DNA from: DASRDZ01 sp035569495
Lineage (GTDB): Bacteria > Chloroflexota > Dormibacteria > Aeolococcales > Aeolococcaceae
Length of the DNA: 64,000 nucleotides
NCBI GenBank assembly: GCA_035569495.1
Contig: DATMMX010000038.1
Span: 186,001 to 250,000 of the forward strand
Reading direction: 5' to 3'
Shown here: piece after piece, positions 29,349-37,127 of the stretch
How positions within the stretch are numbered: position 1 is the stretch's first letter
Layout of the letters: every line of letters starts with the position of its first letter
The notes under the pieces: generated by a model
Told to the model about the DNA's origin: nothing
Database searches by the model: none
Seen by the model: the letters and a program-made list of their open reading frames with translations, nothing else
Translations under genes and position numbers: made by a program

Positions 29349-29864
29349 CTAGCTTCCTGAGGGCCGCCGCGGGTGGACCTCCCGCGCCGGCCGGTACGGG
29401 CCGAACTGCGTAATCGAACCCGTGTCCCGATTCGAGGTATGAGCAGAGCGCAGCGCGTTCGCGGGCGTCTCACGCAGGCAGCGGCGAGAGCCCGCCAACA
29501 TGTGCCGACGTCGGTCCGGCTGCCGTCTAGGGAGCCTCTTCAGCCGTGAGCAGGGATCAAGCCGAGCCTGCATATCGGGTGAGCTGACGCGGCGCTCCCA
29601 CAACTCCTCCCTGAGCTGGTAGTCGAGGGCCGTGATCTCCTTCGCTACCTCGACCGCTTCGTCCTCGGACATCGCCACGACCGTGGCCGCGATGGTCCTC
29701 TGCCCAGCGTCCGGTTGGCCGGTCATCCGTTGGTACAACTCCTCAACGCGCTTGGAGAGACCTTCGGAAAGACCTTCAGGCGGGTGTGCGTATGCAACTT
29801 GGTGGCGATAGGCGTGGAGTAGCCGCTCGTTGATCCGGCCTCTGCCTTCCGCCCGTATTGACAC
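29349..29864 (-). CDS. Uncertain hypothetical protein (171 aa)
   Basis: A GTG at 29864 opens a frame whose first half has protein-like helical composition (INERLLHAYRHQVAYAHPPEGL, KRVEELYQRMTGQ, MSEDEAVEVAKEITALDYQLREELW). The second half is Arg/Pro-rich and looks like non-coding translation. It overlaps the start of the RraA-like remnant on the other strand. It may be a fragment of a real gene whose 3' end was replaced. No family is recognised and I am unsure it is expressed. Confidence 0.3.
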   Translation of the reverse strand: MSIRAEGRGRINERLLHAYRHQVAYAHPPEGLSEGLSKRVEELYQRMTGQPDAGQRTIAATVVAMSEDEAVEVAKEITALDYQLREELWERRVSSPDMQARLDPCSRLKRLPRRQPDRRRHMLAGSRRCLRETPANALRSAHTSNRDTGSITQFGPYRPAREVHPRRPSGS

Positions 29865-29869
29865 CCAGC

Positions 29870-30301
29870 CGAGAACTTCTCGTGGGCGTAGCCGAGTCCA
29901 CGTGGATTGGTCGTGGAGCCGCCGATCGCGGAGACCTCGGTGTCATTGGATTGCCGGTGTTCAGCATGGGCGCGATCTCCACTGGTCCACAAAGACTTGA
30001 TGACCGACCAGACGACGCATTGGAGCACGCCAACTTCGGCGATTTCCAGGTCACCCGCGAAGACATCGTGGCAGGCGATGCAGATGGTGTGCTCTTTATG
30101 CGCAAAGACATGGCTGACGAGATCTTCACACGTGCGGAAACGCTCCGCGATGCGGAGCGTCGCCAAGCCGACCTCATGCGCAACGGCGTGTCGTTGCGAA
30201 GCCAGGTGCAGTTTGATGCATACCTCGCGGCGCGCGAAAAGAGCCGTTCACTCAGTTTCCGCGACCATTTGCGCGGTGTTGGCGGGGCTATTGAGGAATA
30301 G
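29870..30301 (+). pseudogene. RraA-like / HMG-aldolase family fragment (N-terminus missing)
   Basis: The translation includes LGVIGLPVFSMGAISTGPQR, then FGDFQVTREDIVAGDADGVLFMRKDMADEI. This matches the C-terminal half of RraA-family proteins: the LPVFARG strand and the V.PGDIVVGDADGVV.VP segment. The family is normally 160-230 aa and begins with a cofactor-binding N-terminal half that is absent here. RraA relatives act as divalent-metal aldolases/decarboxylases or RNase E inhibitors. The break is at about 29,870, where an unrelated frame on the other strand begins. It is most likely a remnant in a recombined zone. Confidence 0.65.
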
Positions 30302-30394
30302 CGCCGTGGAAGGATCCATGGTCTGACGGGGATTGATGGTGACGAACAGAAGATAGGTTGGTCCCAAGGAAACCCGAGTCGGATCAACTCGTCG

Positions 30395-31402
30395 TCACGA
30401 AGACAAGACACGCGGAAGCCCAAAAGACGGCAGGACGTCCTTGCCGAATGTCGTCATCGCCGAGATGAGATGCCCAGACAGTGTCACCACAGCGATACCA
30501 CTCGCGTGGTACAGACCCGTTTGGGGATCACGAACGTAGGAAGCGAGCGCAGGCTGGCCATTCGCTCGGGTCGGCACAATCCGCATCGAGGGTCCGGGAC
30601 GGAACAACGTCATGCGGAAATAGCGTCCCGCTTCTTCGCGACCCTCGCACTCCCCAGGTATCGGCGGCATGGTGACCGAGACGTCTTCGGTGAGGAGGGC
30701 GAGGAGCTCGTCCACGTTTCCGGCTTCGAATGCAGCGGTGACGCGGGCGACGATCTCCTGTTCGGCTACGGAGTTGGGCGCAGGAGGAGGCTCGCGATCC
30801 TTAGTGGCGACGAGGCGATCATGCAAAGCCACCCGAGCGCGTTTGAGGGCGCTTTCCACTGATGCCTCCGTTGCTTCAATCATCTCGGCCGCTTCGCTGG
30901 CTCTGTAGCCGAGGACGTCGCGAAGCACCAGCGCCACACGCTGCCGAGGTGGAAGCAGCTGAAGGACGGTGATGAATGCCAGTGACACCGACTCCCTCGT
31001 CTCGTACCGAGCGTCGGGTCCGGGGCTGTCGTCGGGCAGCCCCTCAAGGAGAACGTCGGGGTAGGGCTCGAGCCAGACAACTTCGCCCACTCGAGTCGGC
31101 TCGGGGAGGGTGGGGTTGAGCGAAGGAGCCACCTCGGGTCGTCGGCTAGCGGCGCGCAGCATGTTCAGGCAACGGTTCGTAGCGATGCGGTAGAGCCAGG
31201 TTCTGATGGAGGACCGCTCTTCGAAGTTGGCGAGCGCTTGCCATGCGCGGATAAAGGTCTCCTGGAGGGCGTCCTCGGCGTCCTGCGTCGAACCCAAGAT
31301 CCGATAGCAGTGCAGCTTCAGCTCTCGTCGGTACGCATCGGTCAACTGCGCGAACGCCTGCTGGTCCCCGGACCGGGCGCGACTGATGAGTTCCACGATC
31401 AC
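30395..31402 (-). CDS. ECF sigma-70 factor with C-terminal SnoaL-like domain
   Basis: This 335-aa protein has an ECF sigma region 2 at about residues 10-90 (AYRRELKLHCYRILGSTQDAEDALQETFIRAW) and region 4 at about 135-190 (LLPPRQRVALVLRDVLGYRASEAAEMI, SVESALKRARVAL). Residues 215-335 form an NTF2/SnoaL-like domain (VTAAFEAGNVDELLALLTEDVSVTMPPIPGE). ECF factors with such tails (SigJ/ECF41-like) use the extra domain in place of an anti-sigma factor to modulate activity. No anti-sigma gene is adjacent. A divergent intergenic region (31403-31626) separates it from a small gene and an MFS transporter, which are possible targets. Confidence 0.9.
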   Translation of the reverse strand: MIVELISRARSGDQQAFAQLTDAYRRELKLHCYRILGSTQDAEDALQETFIRAWQALANFEERSSIRTWLYRIATNRCLNMLRAASRRPEVAPSLNPTLPEPTRVGEVVWLEPYPDVLLEGLPDDSPGPDARYETRESVSLAFITVLQLLPPRQRVALVLRDVLGYRASEAAEMIEATEASVESALKRARVALHDRLVATKDREPPPAPNSVAEQEIVARVTAAFEAGNVDELLALLTEDVSVTMPPIPGECEGREEAGRYFRMTLFRPGPSMRIVPTRANGQPALASYVRDPQTGLYHASGIAVVTLSGHLISAMTTFGKDVLPSFGLPRVLSS

Positions 31403-31626
31403 TGCTCCATGCTCTCATCTCCATCTCATCACCTCGTTGTCGGGCTCCCCCCGATCCCACTACACATTATCGGACACCGCCGAGCCGGGAAACTTGTCAC
31501 CTCCGGACCGACCATTTTTCCTTCGATCCGGTGTCGGTACCAGGAGAGATGCCGTACGGGTCGGCCAGCGACCAGACGACGGCTTGCTTGCGCACCCGAA
31601 AAGCCTGAATCCCAAGGAGTACGACC

Positions 31627-31785
31627 GTGCCAGAGACTTGTCATCGAGTAGGAACCGCAGCCCCACGACACCATGTGTACGAGGAGTTCGCTACCAAGGG
31701 CGGTCTCGTCAAGTTCTGGACACTGGTCGATCATTCGGCTGTCCGGTACGACTTTCGCGCCGCGCCGAGGCCTTTAGCCGGATGA
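31627..31785 (+). CDS. Small protein (52 aa), possibly a START/AHSA1-like fragment, coupled to the MFS gene
   Basis: An AAGGAG site lies 8 nt upstream of the GTG at 31627. The product reads VPETCHRVGTAAPRHHVYEE, then FATKGGLVKFWTLVDHSAVRYDF, and its TGA overlaps the ATG of the MFS gene by 4 nt. The VYEEFATKGGLVKFWT stretch resembles the N-terminus of SRPBCC/AHSA1 proteins (the VYxALTTxEGLAxWWT pattern), so this may be a truncated relic kept as a translational leader. The good ribosome-binding site argues it is translated. Confidence 0.5.
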   Translation: MPETCHRVGTAAPRHHVYEEFATKGGLVKFWTLVDHSAVRYDFRAAPRPLAG

Positions 31786-33071
31786 ATCGTCGCTTCTCAC
31801 ACTTCATCGCAGGTTGGCGCACCGGGCTCTCTCGCCCCGTGCTCATCCTTCAAGCGGGAAACGCCCTCAACTACTTCGGTTACGGGCTCATTCTTCCCTT
31901 TGAGATCATCTATCTGCACCAGATACGTGGCTTTTCAACGTCGACAGCCGGACTGGTTCTCGCGGCGACCATGGGGACGGCCACAATCGTCACCCCGCCG
32001 ACGGGAGCGCTGCTCGATCGGTACTCCGCCAAAGCGATCGTGGTCGCAGGAAGCCTGGCCAGCGCCCTGGGCTACGCCGGCTTCGCCTACGTACACAGTC
32101 CCTGGCAGGCCTTTGCCTGTGCGATTGTCAGCGGAGCCGGAATCGGCACGGCGGGGACGGCCAACCGGGCGTTGACCGTCAGGTTGGTCAGGCGCGAGCA
32201 GCGAGCCGCCTCGTTCGCGCTTAGCCGCGTCGCGGGCAACTTCGGTCTCGGCTTCGGCGCGACCGTAGCCGGTCTCTTGATCGCATCCGCACAGCGGCTC
32301 AACTCGTTCCAAACGCTGTATTTCTTCGACGCCGTCACCTACCTCGGATTCGCACTCATCGTGCTCGCTGCCGTACCGAGCCCGCGAGCCGAGACCGTCA
32401 CAGCGACAGACGCCAGCGGAACCGGCTTTCGCGCCGTCGTTCGGGATCGGCTCTTCCTCACTGTGATCGCAGCGAATATCGTGCTCGTCGTTGTCGGCCA
32501 CACGTTCTTCTCCAATATCCTGCCACCATTTGCAAGGACTCACGCGCCGCTCGGCCCCGCCGCGATCGGAATCATCGTCCTCGTCAACACGATCTTCGTC
32601 GTCGTCGCGCAGGTCCCGGCGGTGCGCGTAGTGGCACGGATGCAACGCACACACGCTTTCGCGGCGGCAAGCGCACTCTTTTCGTTCAGTCTGCTCGCGG
32701 TGCTCCCAGCGACGCTCATGCACTCCGAGCTCGCTGCGACCATTCTCCTCGCCGGCGTTGCGATCGTCTTCGCGATGGGCGAATGCGTACACATTCTCGT
32801 TCTCGGGCCACTGGTCGCGGATATGGCTCCAGCCCATCTGCTCGGCCGCTACCTGTCTCTCTACAATCTGACCTTCTCCGTCTCCTTGGCCCTTGGCCCG
32901 GCGATTGGTGGCTTTCTTCTGCAGACCGCGCCGGACGCAGTCTGGTGGGGTGGCGCGCTTTCAGCGGTTCTGGCCGGAGCCGTCCTGCTACGACTCGGCG
33001 GCCGCATTCCCGACCCGCTCTTACAGACGCCTCCATCGTGGCGTGATGTCTCTGCCGTCACGCGAACGTGA
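31782..33071 (+). CDS. MFS transporter (12-TM type)
   Basis: I chose the ATG at 31782 (MNRRFSHFIAGWRTG), giving 429 aa; longer frames upstream lack protein character. The pattern fits a 12-helix major facilitator: LNYFGYGLILPFEIIYLHQIRGF in TM1, and TPPTGALLDRYSAKAIVVAGSL carrying a motif-A-like loop (GALLDRYSAK). A central loop rich in charged residues follows (RAETVTATDASG), then a second set of helices. LGPLVADMAPAHLLGRYLSLYNL is in the last third. The closest general resemblance is to multidrug-resistance-type MFS exporters. The substrate is unknown. It is coupled to the 52-aa gene and may be under the divergent ECF sigma factor. Confidence 0.85.
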   Translation: MNRRFSHFIAGWRTGLSRPVLILQAGNALNYFGYGLILPFEIIYLHQIRGFSTSTAGLVLAATMGTATIVTPPTGALLDRYSAKAIVVAGSLASALGYAGFAYVHSPWQAFACAIVSGAGIGTAGTANRALTVRLVRREQRAASFALSRVAGNFGLGFGATVAGLLIASAQRLNSFQTLYFFDAVTYLGFALIVLAAVPSPRAETVTATDASGTGFRAVVRDRLFLTVIAANIVLVVVGHTFFSNILPPFARTHAPLGPAAIGIIVLVNTIFVVVAQVPAVRVVARMQRTHAFAAASALFSFSLLAVLPATLMHSELAATILLAGVAIVFAMGECVHILVLGPLVADMAPAHLLGRYLSLYNLTFSVSLALGPAIGGFLLQTAPDAVWWGGALSAVLAGAVLLRLGGRIPDPLLQTPPSWRDVSAVTRT

Positions 33072-33837
33072 TGCCTCGTTTAGTGGATGGCGGGCGGTAG
33101 CCCTCCGCCTGCCTGTGCGTGACTCCGTCATATGCGCCGGGCGGCGCCCCGCTCGTGAGGAAGGTCAGGCTCTTGCGGATCCGCGACTCACCTTGTTCGC
33201 GCCAGCCGCCACCAGCCCCCAAAAGCCGTCGTCACTCCGATGTGAGCACCTTAGCCGCCCTGGCGCCCCAGCCGGTCCCGGGAGGGGGGCCGCCGGGACG
33301 TTTACCCGGGCTGTCCAGCGCGACGGTCGGGCCGTCGATCACTGCGGGGTCCGCCCACATGCACCCACGGGTCCACAGGCCCCTCCCCCGCCCGGATTTG
33401 AGCTCAAATCCGGCGGCGCCTGGCGCAGCACCGGCATGCTGTCTGGCTGGTCCGTCTCATCGTCCGGTGACATCGCTACTATCAAATCGACCGGATCAAC
33501 CGTTCGGGCGTCGGCCACGCGTTCGGATGTCCTGTGAGCCGTTCGGTGTGCTCGATGCCGAAGTGCTCGAACTCGACCCCGCACCGGCTTGCCCTTCGTT
33601 GGGTTGCAACCTTCAGGACAACTCTCATGACCTTCGAGTTGTGTCCCACCGGTGGCGGAACCCGCCTGCGTCCGGAGGACGGGGGTGGGTGAGGGCAACG
33701 CAACCGAGCGGGACCGGTTCGAGCGCGGATCGACGGCCAAGCTCACGTTCGGTATCACCGCGGTGCTGGCAGCGGCGTCATCGCGGATGCTCAACGAGTC
33801 TCGAAAACATCGCGGAGGCAGTGCTACCCTCGGTGCG
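33072..33837. other. Gene-poor region with dispersed repeat and palindrome
   Basis: I see no convincing gene in these 766 bp; the frames lack family resemblance and overlap on both strands. The right copy of the about 40-bp repeat is at 33371-33411. It includes the perfect 18-bp palindrome GGATTTGAGCTCAAATCC at 33394-33411. The stretch is probably a recombination scar between the MFS gene and the ArsR/AHSA1 remnants. Confidence 0.45.
33371..33411 (+). repeat. About 40-bp dispersed direct repeat, right copy
   Basis: This copy is colinear with 29151-29191. It shares GTCCAC, the 10-mer CCCTCCCCCG and the 13-mer TTGAGCTCAAATC. Here the centre is a perfect 18-bp palindrome; in the left copy only the inner 10 bp are symmetric. 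Confidence 0.6.
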
Positions 33838-34170
33838 ATGGCTGACGCCCAGGTCCTGGACCGGACATACGCTGCACTCGCTAACCCGACGCGACGTGAC
33901 CTCCTCGTCGCCCTTCGCCACCGTGACGCGAATATCACTGACCTGGCAGCACCGCTGCCGATGTCCTTCGCGGGCGTGTCACGCCACGTCGGAGTGCTCG
34001 AGTCCGCCGGGTTGGTTCGACGGGAGATCCGTGGCCGTGAACACTGGATCTCGATCGTGCCCGGCAGGCTGCTTCGGGCGGAGCGATGGCTCGGCCAGCA
34101 GACGGCGTGCTGGACCACTCGTACCGACGAGCTCGAAGCGAAACTCCGACGCAAGCGACCATCCAGATGA
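33838..34170 (+). CDS. ArsR-family HTH regulator (SRPBCC-linked type)
   Basis: The ATG at 33838 begins MADAQVLDRTYAALANPTRR and gives 110 aa. The fold is typical of the family: YAALANPTRRDLLVALRHRDANITDLAAPLPMSFAGVSRHVGVLESAGLVRREIRGREHW. The MSFAGVSRHVGVLE recognition helix is characteristic of ArsR regulators paired with AHSA1/SRPBCC genes. The next start overlaps by 4 nt (ATGA) and belongs to such a gene, now decayed. Metal-binding residues are not evident, so a non-metal ligand or a simple autorepressor role is likely. Confidence 0.88.
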   Translation: MADAQVLDRTYAALANPTRRDLLVALRHRDANITDLAAPLPMSFAGVSRHVGVLESAGLVRREIRGREHWISIVPGRLLRAERWLGQQTACWTTRTDELEAKLRRKRPSR

Positions 34171-34530
34171 GCGAGGCGCGACCTACGACGGCGGTCGTAC
34201 GGCGAGTGCTGCCGCCCTGGCGGATGTCGTCTTCGACAAGTGGGTCAACCCGGAGGCGTTCGCGGAGTGAAGTTCGTCGTTGCCGGCACCTATCTCGACG
34301 TCGTGCGACCGTCGTTACTCCGGTTAACATGGTGCTGCTCGACGTGGGTCGACCCAAGTCTCGAGACAATCGTCACCGTCACTCTCGCATCCCATGGCGC
34401 GGACGACACCGAGATGACGATTCGACACACCCTGCTGCCACCCGACCAGGGGTGGGCAACCACGAATATGGACGGACGGCAATCGCCACGCAGCTCTGCG
34501 ACGCCCTGCTCCGTCAAGCATCGCGTTGAC
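34167..34530 (+). pseudogene. AHSA1/SRPBCC-family protein, frameshifted and internally deleted
   Basis: An ATG at 34167 overlaps the ArsR stop. The first codons give MSEARPTTAVVRRVLP, the usual opening, but the match moves to a second frame (LADVVFDKWVNPEAFAE). After a gap it moves to a third frame (VKFVVAGTYLDVVRPSLLRLTW, then LETIVTVTLASHGADDTEMTIRHTLLPP). An intact family member is about 150-160 aa. About 30-40 residues between NPEAFAE and VKFVV are missing. The ArsR-AHSA1 pair is common in actinobacteria and relatives; here only the regulator survives intact. Confidence 0.75.
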
Positions 34531-34659
34531 GTGCCGCACGACACGTTGTTATTCTACCGATCGCTTGAACGTTGGCCATCGCCGAGATCACCTAGATCCA
34601 GCACGGTGGCGGCCCAGCGCTCGGCTGAATGGGCGGGAGACATGCAAGGAGGAGAGCCG

Positions 34660-34968
34660 ATGGCCATCTATCAAACCGCCCACTACCAGGTGCAGCCGAG
34701 CGCAGTCCCTGCGGTCAAGGCGGCCATCGAGGAATTCGTCCAGTACGTCAGGGAGAACGAGCCGGGCACGCGGCTCTATGCCTCCTGGCAACAGGAAAGC
34801 GACCCCACGCGCTTCGTTCATCTCTTCATCTTCGAGAACGAGGCTGCGCATGCCGCACACGGCGAGTCGACCGCCGTCCGCGCGTTCGAGGCGGTGTACC
34901 GTCCCGAGCTCGTCGGCGGGCCGGTCGTGTTCACCGACTATCGCGAGATCGCTGCGAACAACCCATGA
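34660..34968 (+). CDS. Antibiotic-biosynthesis-monooxygenase (ABM) domain protein
   Basis: AAGGAGGA lies about 8 nt upstream of the ATG at 34660. The 102-aa product is a single ABM ferredoxin-like domain: YQTAHYQVQPSAVPAVKAAIEEFVQYVRENEPGTRLYASWQQ, then FVHLFIFENEAAHAAHGES, then RAFEAVYRPELVGGPVVFTDY. Such proteins act as small monooxygenases or quinol-oxidising enzymes without a cofactor, or as stress-related dimeric barrels. Its stop overlaps the flavoprotein start by 4 nt, so the two are translated together and may share a quinone or thiol substrate. Confidence 0.85.
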   Translation: MAIYQTAHYQVQPSAVPAVKAAIEEFVQYVRENEPGTRLYASWQQESDPTRFVHLFIFENEAAHAAHGESTAVRAFEAVYRPELVGGPVVFTDYREIAANNP

Positions 34969-36698
34969 CAGGAACCCCGCCGGTCGGGCAGCCCATCCCG
35001 CTGCAGAGGCCTGTCATCCTCGCCGTCGTTCCGGATGACGAGGTGCGAGCCGCTCTCGACGATGTTCTCCGTCGCCGATTGGGCGCGGACTATTCGGTGA
35101 TTCCTGCCGAGACCGCGACCGGCGGCCTGCAGCTCCTGGCACGTTGTCGAGATGAGGGCGAACACGTCGCGATGGTCCTGTCGCGACTCCGCATGGACGA
35201 GATGTCAGGAATCGAGTTCCATGTGCGAGCGCGTGAGTTGCACCGCACCGCAAAGCGAATCGTGATCATCGACGTCGGTGATGGCAACGCGGCTGGCGAT
35301 CTCAACCAGGCGCTCACCATGAACCACATCGACATGTACTTCGGCCAGCCGTGGGCGAGTCCGGAGGAGGAGTTGCTTCCCGTCGTTGGGGAGGCGCTCC
35401 GCGGTTGGGCGCGCGAGCATCTGCCTCGCTACGAGAAGGCGGTTATCGTCGACGACGCCGGCAGTTCGCGGGGCGCGTGGCTGGCTTCCTGGCTGGTGCG
35501 CAACGGTGTCGCCGCTGGCCTCCATGCGGCGGATTCCCCGGAGGGGATCGCCCTGCTATCGGGCGCGCTCAGCGACGTGGACAGGTTGCCCGGCGTTCTT
35601 TTGTGGAACGGAACCGTGCTGACCGCGCCAGAGGACGCCGAGCTGGCCGAGGCCCTCGGGGCACCGACCCGTCCGACACGGGCACGCTACGACGTGGCCA
35701 TTGTCGGTGGCGGACCGGCGGGACTGGCGGCGGCGACGTACGCCAGCTCTGAAGGGTTGAGCACGATCGTGATCGAGCAGACGGCGTGGGGCGGCCAGGC
35801 GGGGACCACGTCGAAGATCCGCAACTACCTTGGCTTTCAGTGGGGCACGACGGGTGCGGAGTTCGCCGAGCGCGCGGAGCGCCAGGCGGCGCAGCTGGGC
35901 ACGGAGTTTGTGGTCGCTCGCTCGGCCATCAGCGTGGCCGTCGACGGTGGCGATCGGATCCTGGTGCTCTCCAACGGGGACAGGATCACGGCGACGAGCA
36001 TTGTGATCGCCGCCGGTGTTTCCTACCGGCGGCTCGGTATCGCTGCAGTCGATGGTCTCGTCGGTGCCGGCGTCTTCTACGGGGCCTCCGCGTCGGACGC
36101 GCGGACGATGGGTGGCCTGCGGGTCTTCGTCCTCGGTGGGGGGAATTCTGCGGGTCAAGCAGCCTCGCACCTTGCCGCGGCGGGAGCCCAGGTGACAGTG
36201 GTGGTTCGCGGGTCATCGCTGGCAACGAGCATGTCCGACTACCTCCGGCGCGAGATCGAGGGATCGCCGGGCATCCACGTCCGCTGCAACGCCGAGGTGA
36301 TCGGCGCGCGTGGCGTGCATCGGCTCGAGGAGCTGGTCATCCGCGACAACGCTACGGGTGCAACGGTCACCGAACCTGCCGACGCCATCTTCATCTTCAT
36401 CGGCGCACGCCCTCACACGGAATGGCTCGGCGACGTGCTGGCGCTCGATGCCAACGGCTTCCTGCTCACCGGACAGGACCTGGTCGACCAGCAGCCGCAC
36501 GCCTGGCCGCTCAGCGAGCGACCGCCGGCGTGGCTGGAGACGAGCCTCCCCGGCGTGTTCGCTGCTGGCGACATCCGGCACGGCTCGACCAAGCGCGTCG
36601 CTGCCGCCGTCGGAGAGGGCGCAACCGCCGCCATGCTCGTCGGCGGCCGGCAGCAGAGCGAGCGCACGCAGCCCATCGTCGTCCGCAAACCCGGATGA
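34965..36698 (+). CDS. Thioredoxin-reductase-like flavoprotein with degenerate receiver and thioredoxin-like N-terminal domains
   Basis: This 577-aa protein has three parts. Residues about 15-150 resemble a response-regulator receiver, but the phosphoacceptor segment reads VLSRLRMDEMSG where LADxRMPxMSG is expected, so the Asp is lost. Residues about 155-235 resemble the thioredoxin-like spacer of this family (RGAWLASWLVRNGVAAGLH, LWNGTVLTAPEDAELAEALG). From 240 on, a TrxR-type NAD/FAD fold follows: DVAIVGGGPAGLAAATYASSEGL, then WGGQAGTTSKIRNYLGF, then FVLGGGNSAGQAASHLAAAG, then GVFAAGDIRHGSTKRVAAAVGEGA. The CxxC redox pair of thioredoxin reductases is absent (YGASASDARTMGG). It probably transfers electrons from NAD(P)H to a non-disulfide acceptor. 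Confidence 0.87.
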   Translation: MTGTPPVGQPIPLQRPVILAVVPDDEVRAALDDVLRRRLGADYSVIPAETATGGLQLLARCRDEGEHVAMVLSRLRMDEMSGIEFHVRARELHRTAKRIVIIDVGDGNAAGDLNQALTMNHIDMYFGQPWASPEEELLPVVGEALRGWAREHLPRYEKAVIVDDAGSSRGAWLASWLVRNGVAAGLHAADSPEGIALLSGALSDVDRLPGVLLWNGTVLTAPEDAELAEALGAPTRPTRARYDVAIVGGGPAGLAAATYASSEGLSTIVIEQTAWGGQAGTTSKIRNYLGFQWGTTGAEFAERAERQAAQLGTEFVVARSAISVAVDGGDRILVLSNGDRITATSIVIAAGVSYRRLGIAAVDGLVGAGVFYGASASDARTMGGLRVFVLGGGNSAGQAASHLAAAGAQVTVVVRGSSLATSMSDYLRREIEGSPGIHVRCNAEVIGARGVHRLEELVIRDNATGATVTEPADAIFIFIGARPHTEWLGDVLALDANGFLLTGQDLVDQQPHAWPLSERPPAWLETSLPGVFAAGDIRHGSTKRVAAAVGEGATAAMLVGGRQQSERTQPIVVRKPG

Positions 36699-36703
36699 CT
36701 GCA

Positions 36704-36928
36704 TCACCTGCGGCGTGTCGTTGCTCCATCAGGTGCAAGCGGGCGCGCGACCAGCTGCGCACGCCCGACAGGCGTGCCGTCGCGCGTGAGTTCGTCGTAT
36801 CGAGCGAGTGCGCGGTCGTGGAGCCGGTCGTCGTGGCTGAGGAGGGCGATGCACCCGCTGGTATCCGCCTGCTCGCGGACTTGCTCGTCGAGGTAGATCC
36901 AGATGGCGGCCGGGAAGACGGGCCGCAA
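36704..36928 (-). CDS. Uncertain small protein (74 aa), possibly a gene fragment
   Basis: A TTG at 36928 directly follows an in-frame stop and opens RPVFPAAIWIYLDEQVREQADTSG, then CIALLSHDDRLHDRALARYDELTRDGTPVGRAQL, then an Arg-rich tail. Composition looks protein-like and helical, but I know no family. It converges on the flavoprotein with a 5-bp gap. The abrupt start suggests the C-terminal part of a larger gene left after rearrangement. Confidence 0.35.
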   Translation of the reverse strand: MRPVFPAAIWIYLDEQVREQADTSGCIALLSHDDRLHDRALARYDELTRDGTPVGRAQLVARPLAPDGATTRRR

Positions 36929-37127
36929 CTACCGCCCCTGCCGAATAGCCCAACACTTCGCTGTACGAGGTCTTTCGGACGCTCCCCCAAAGTCCTTGTC
37001 TGGCCCGGGATTCCCATACCACATATGGCGAACGCGCGACAGCTGCGAAGCGAGACGTGGTACGTGGCGCAAGACCGAGTCGCCCCGTCTTAAGGTGAAC
37101 GGACAGGAACGTAGGGTGCCCCATCAA

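Noticed and set aside
3572..33386. 15-bp match TCCACAGGCCCCTCC between the tRNA 3' flank (3576-3590) and 33372-33386, considered as a second att site.
   Set aside because: No tRNA-like sequence precedes the right copy, and a GC-rich 15-mer match can arise by chance in 64 kb.
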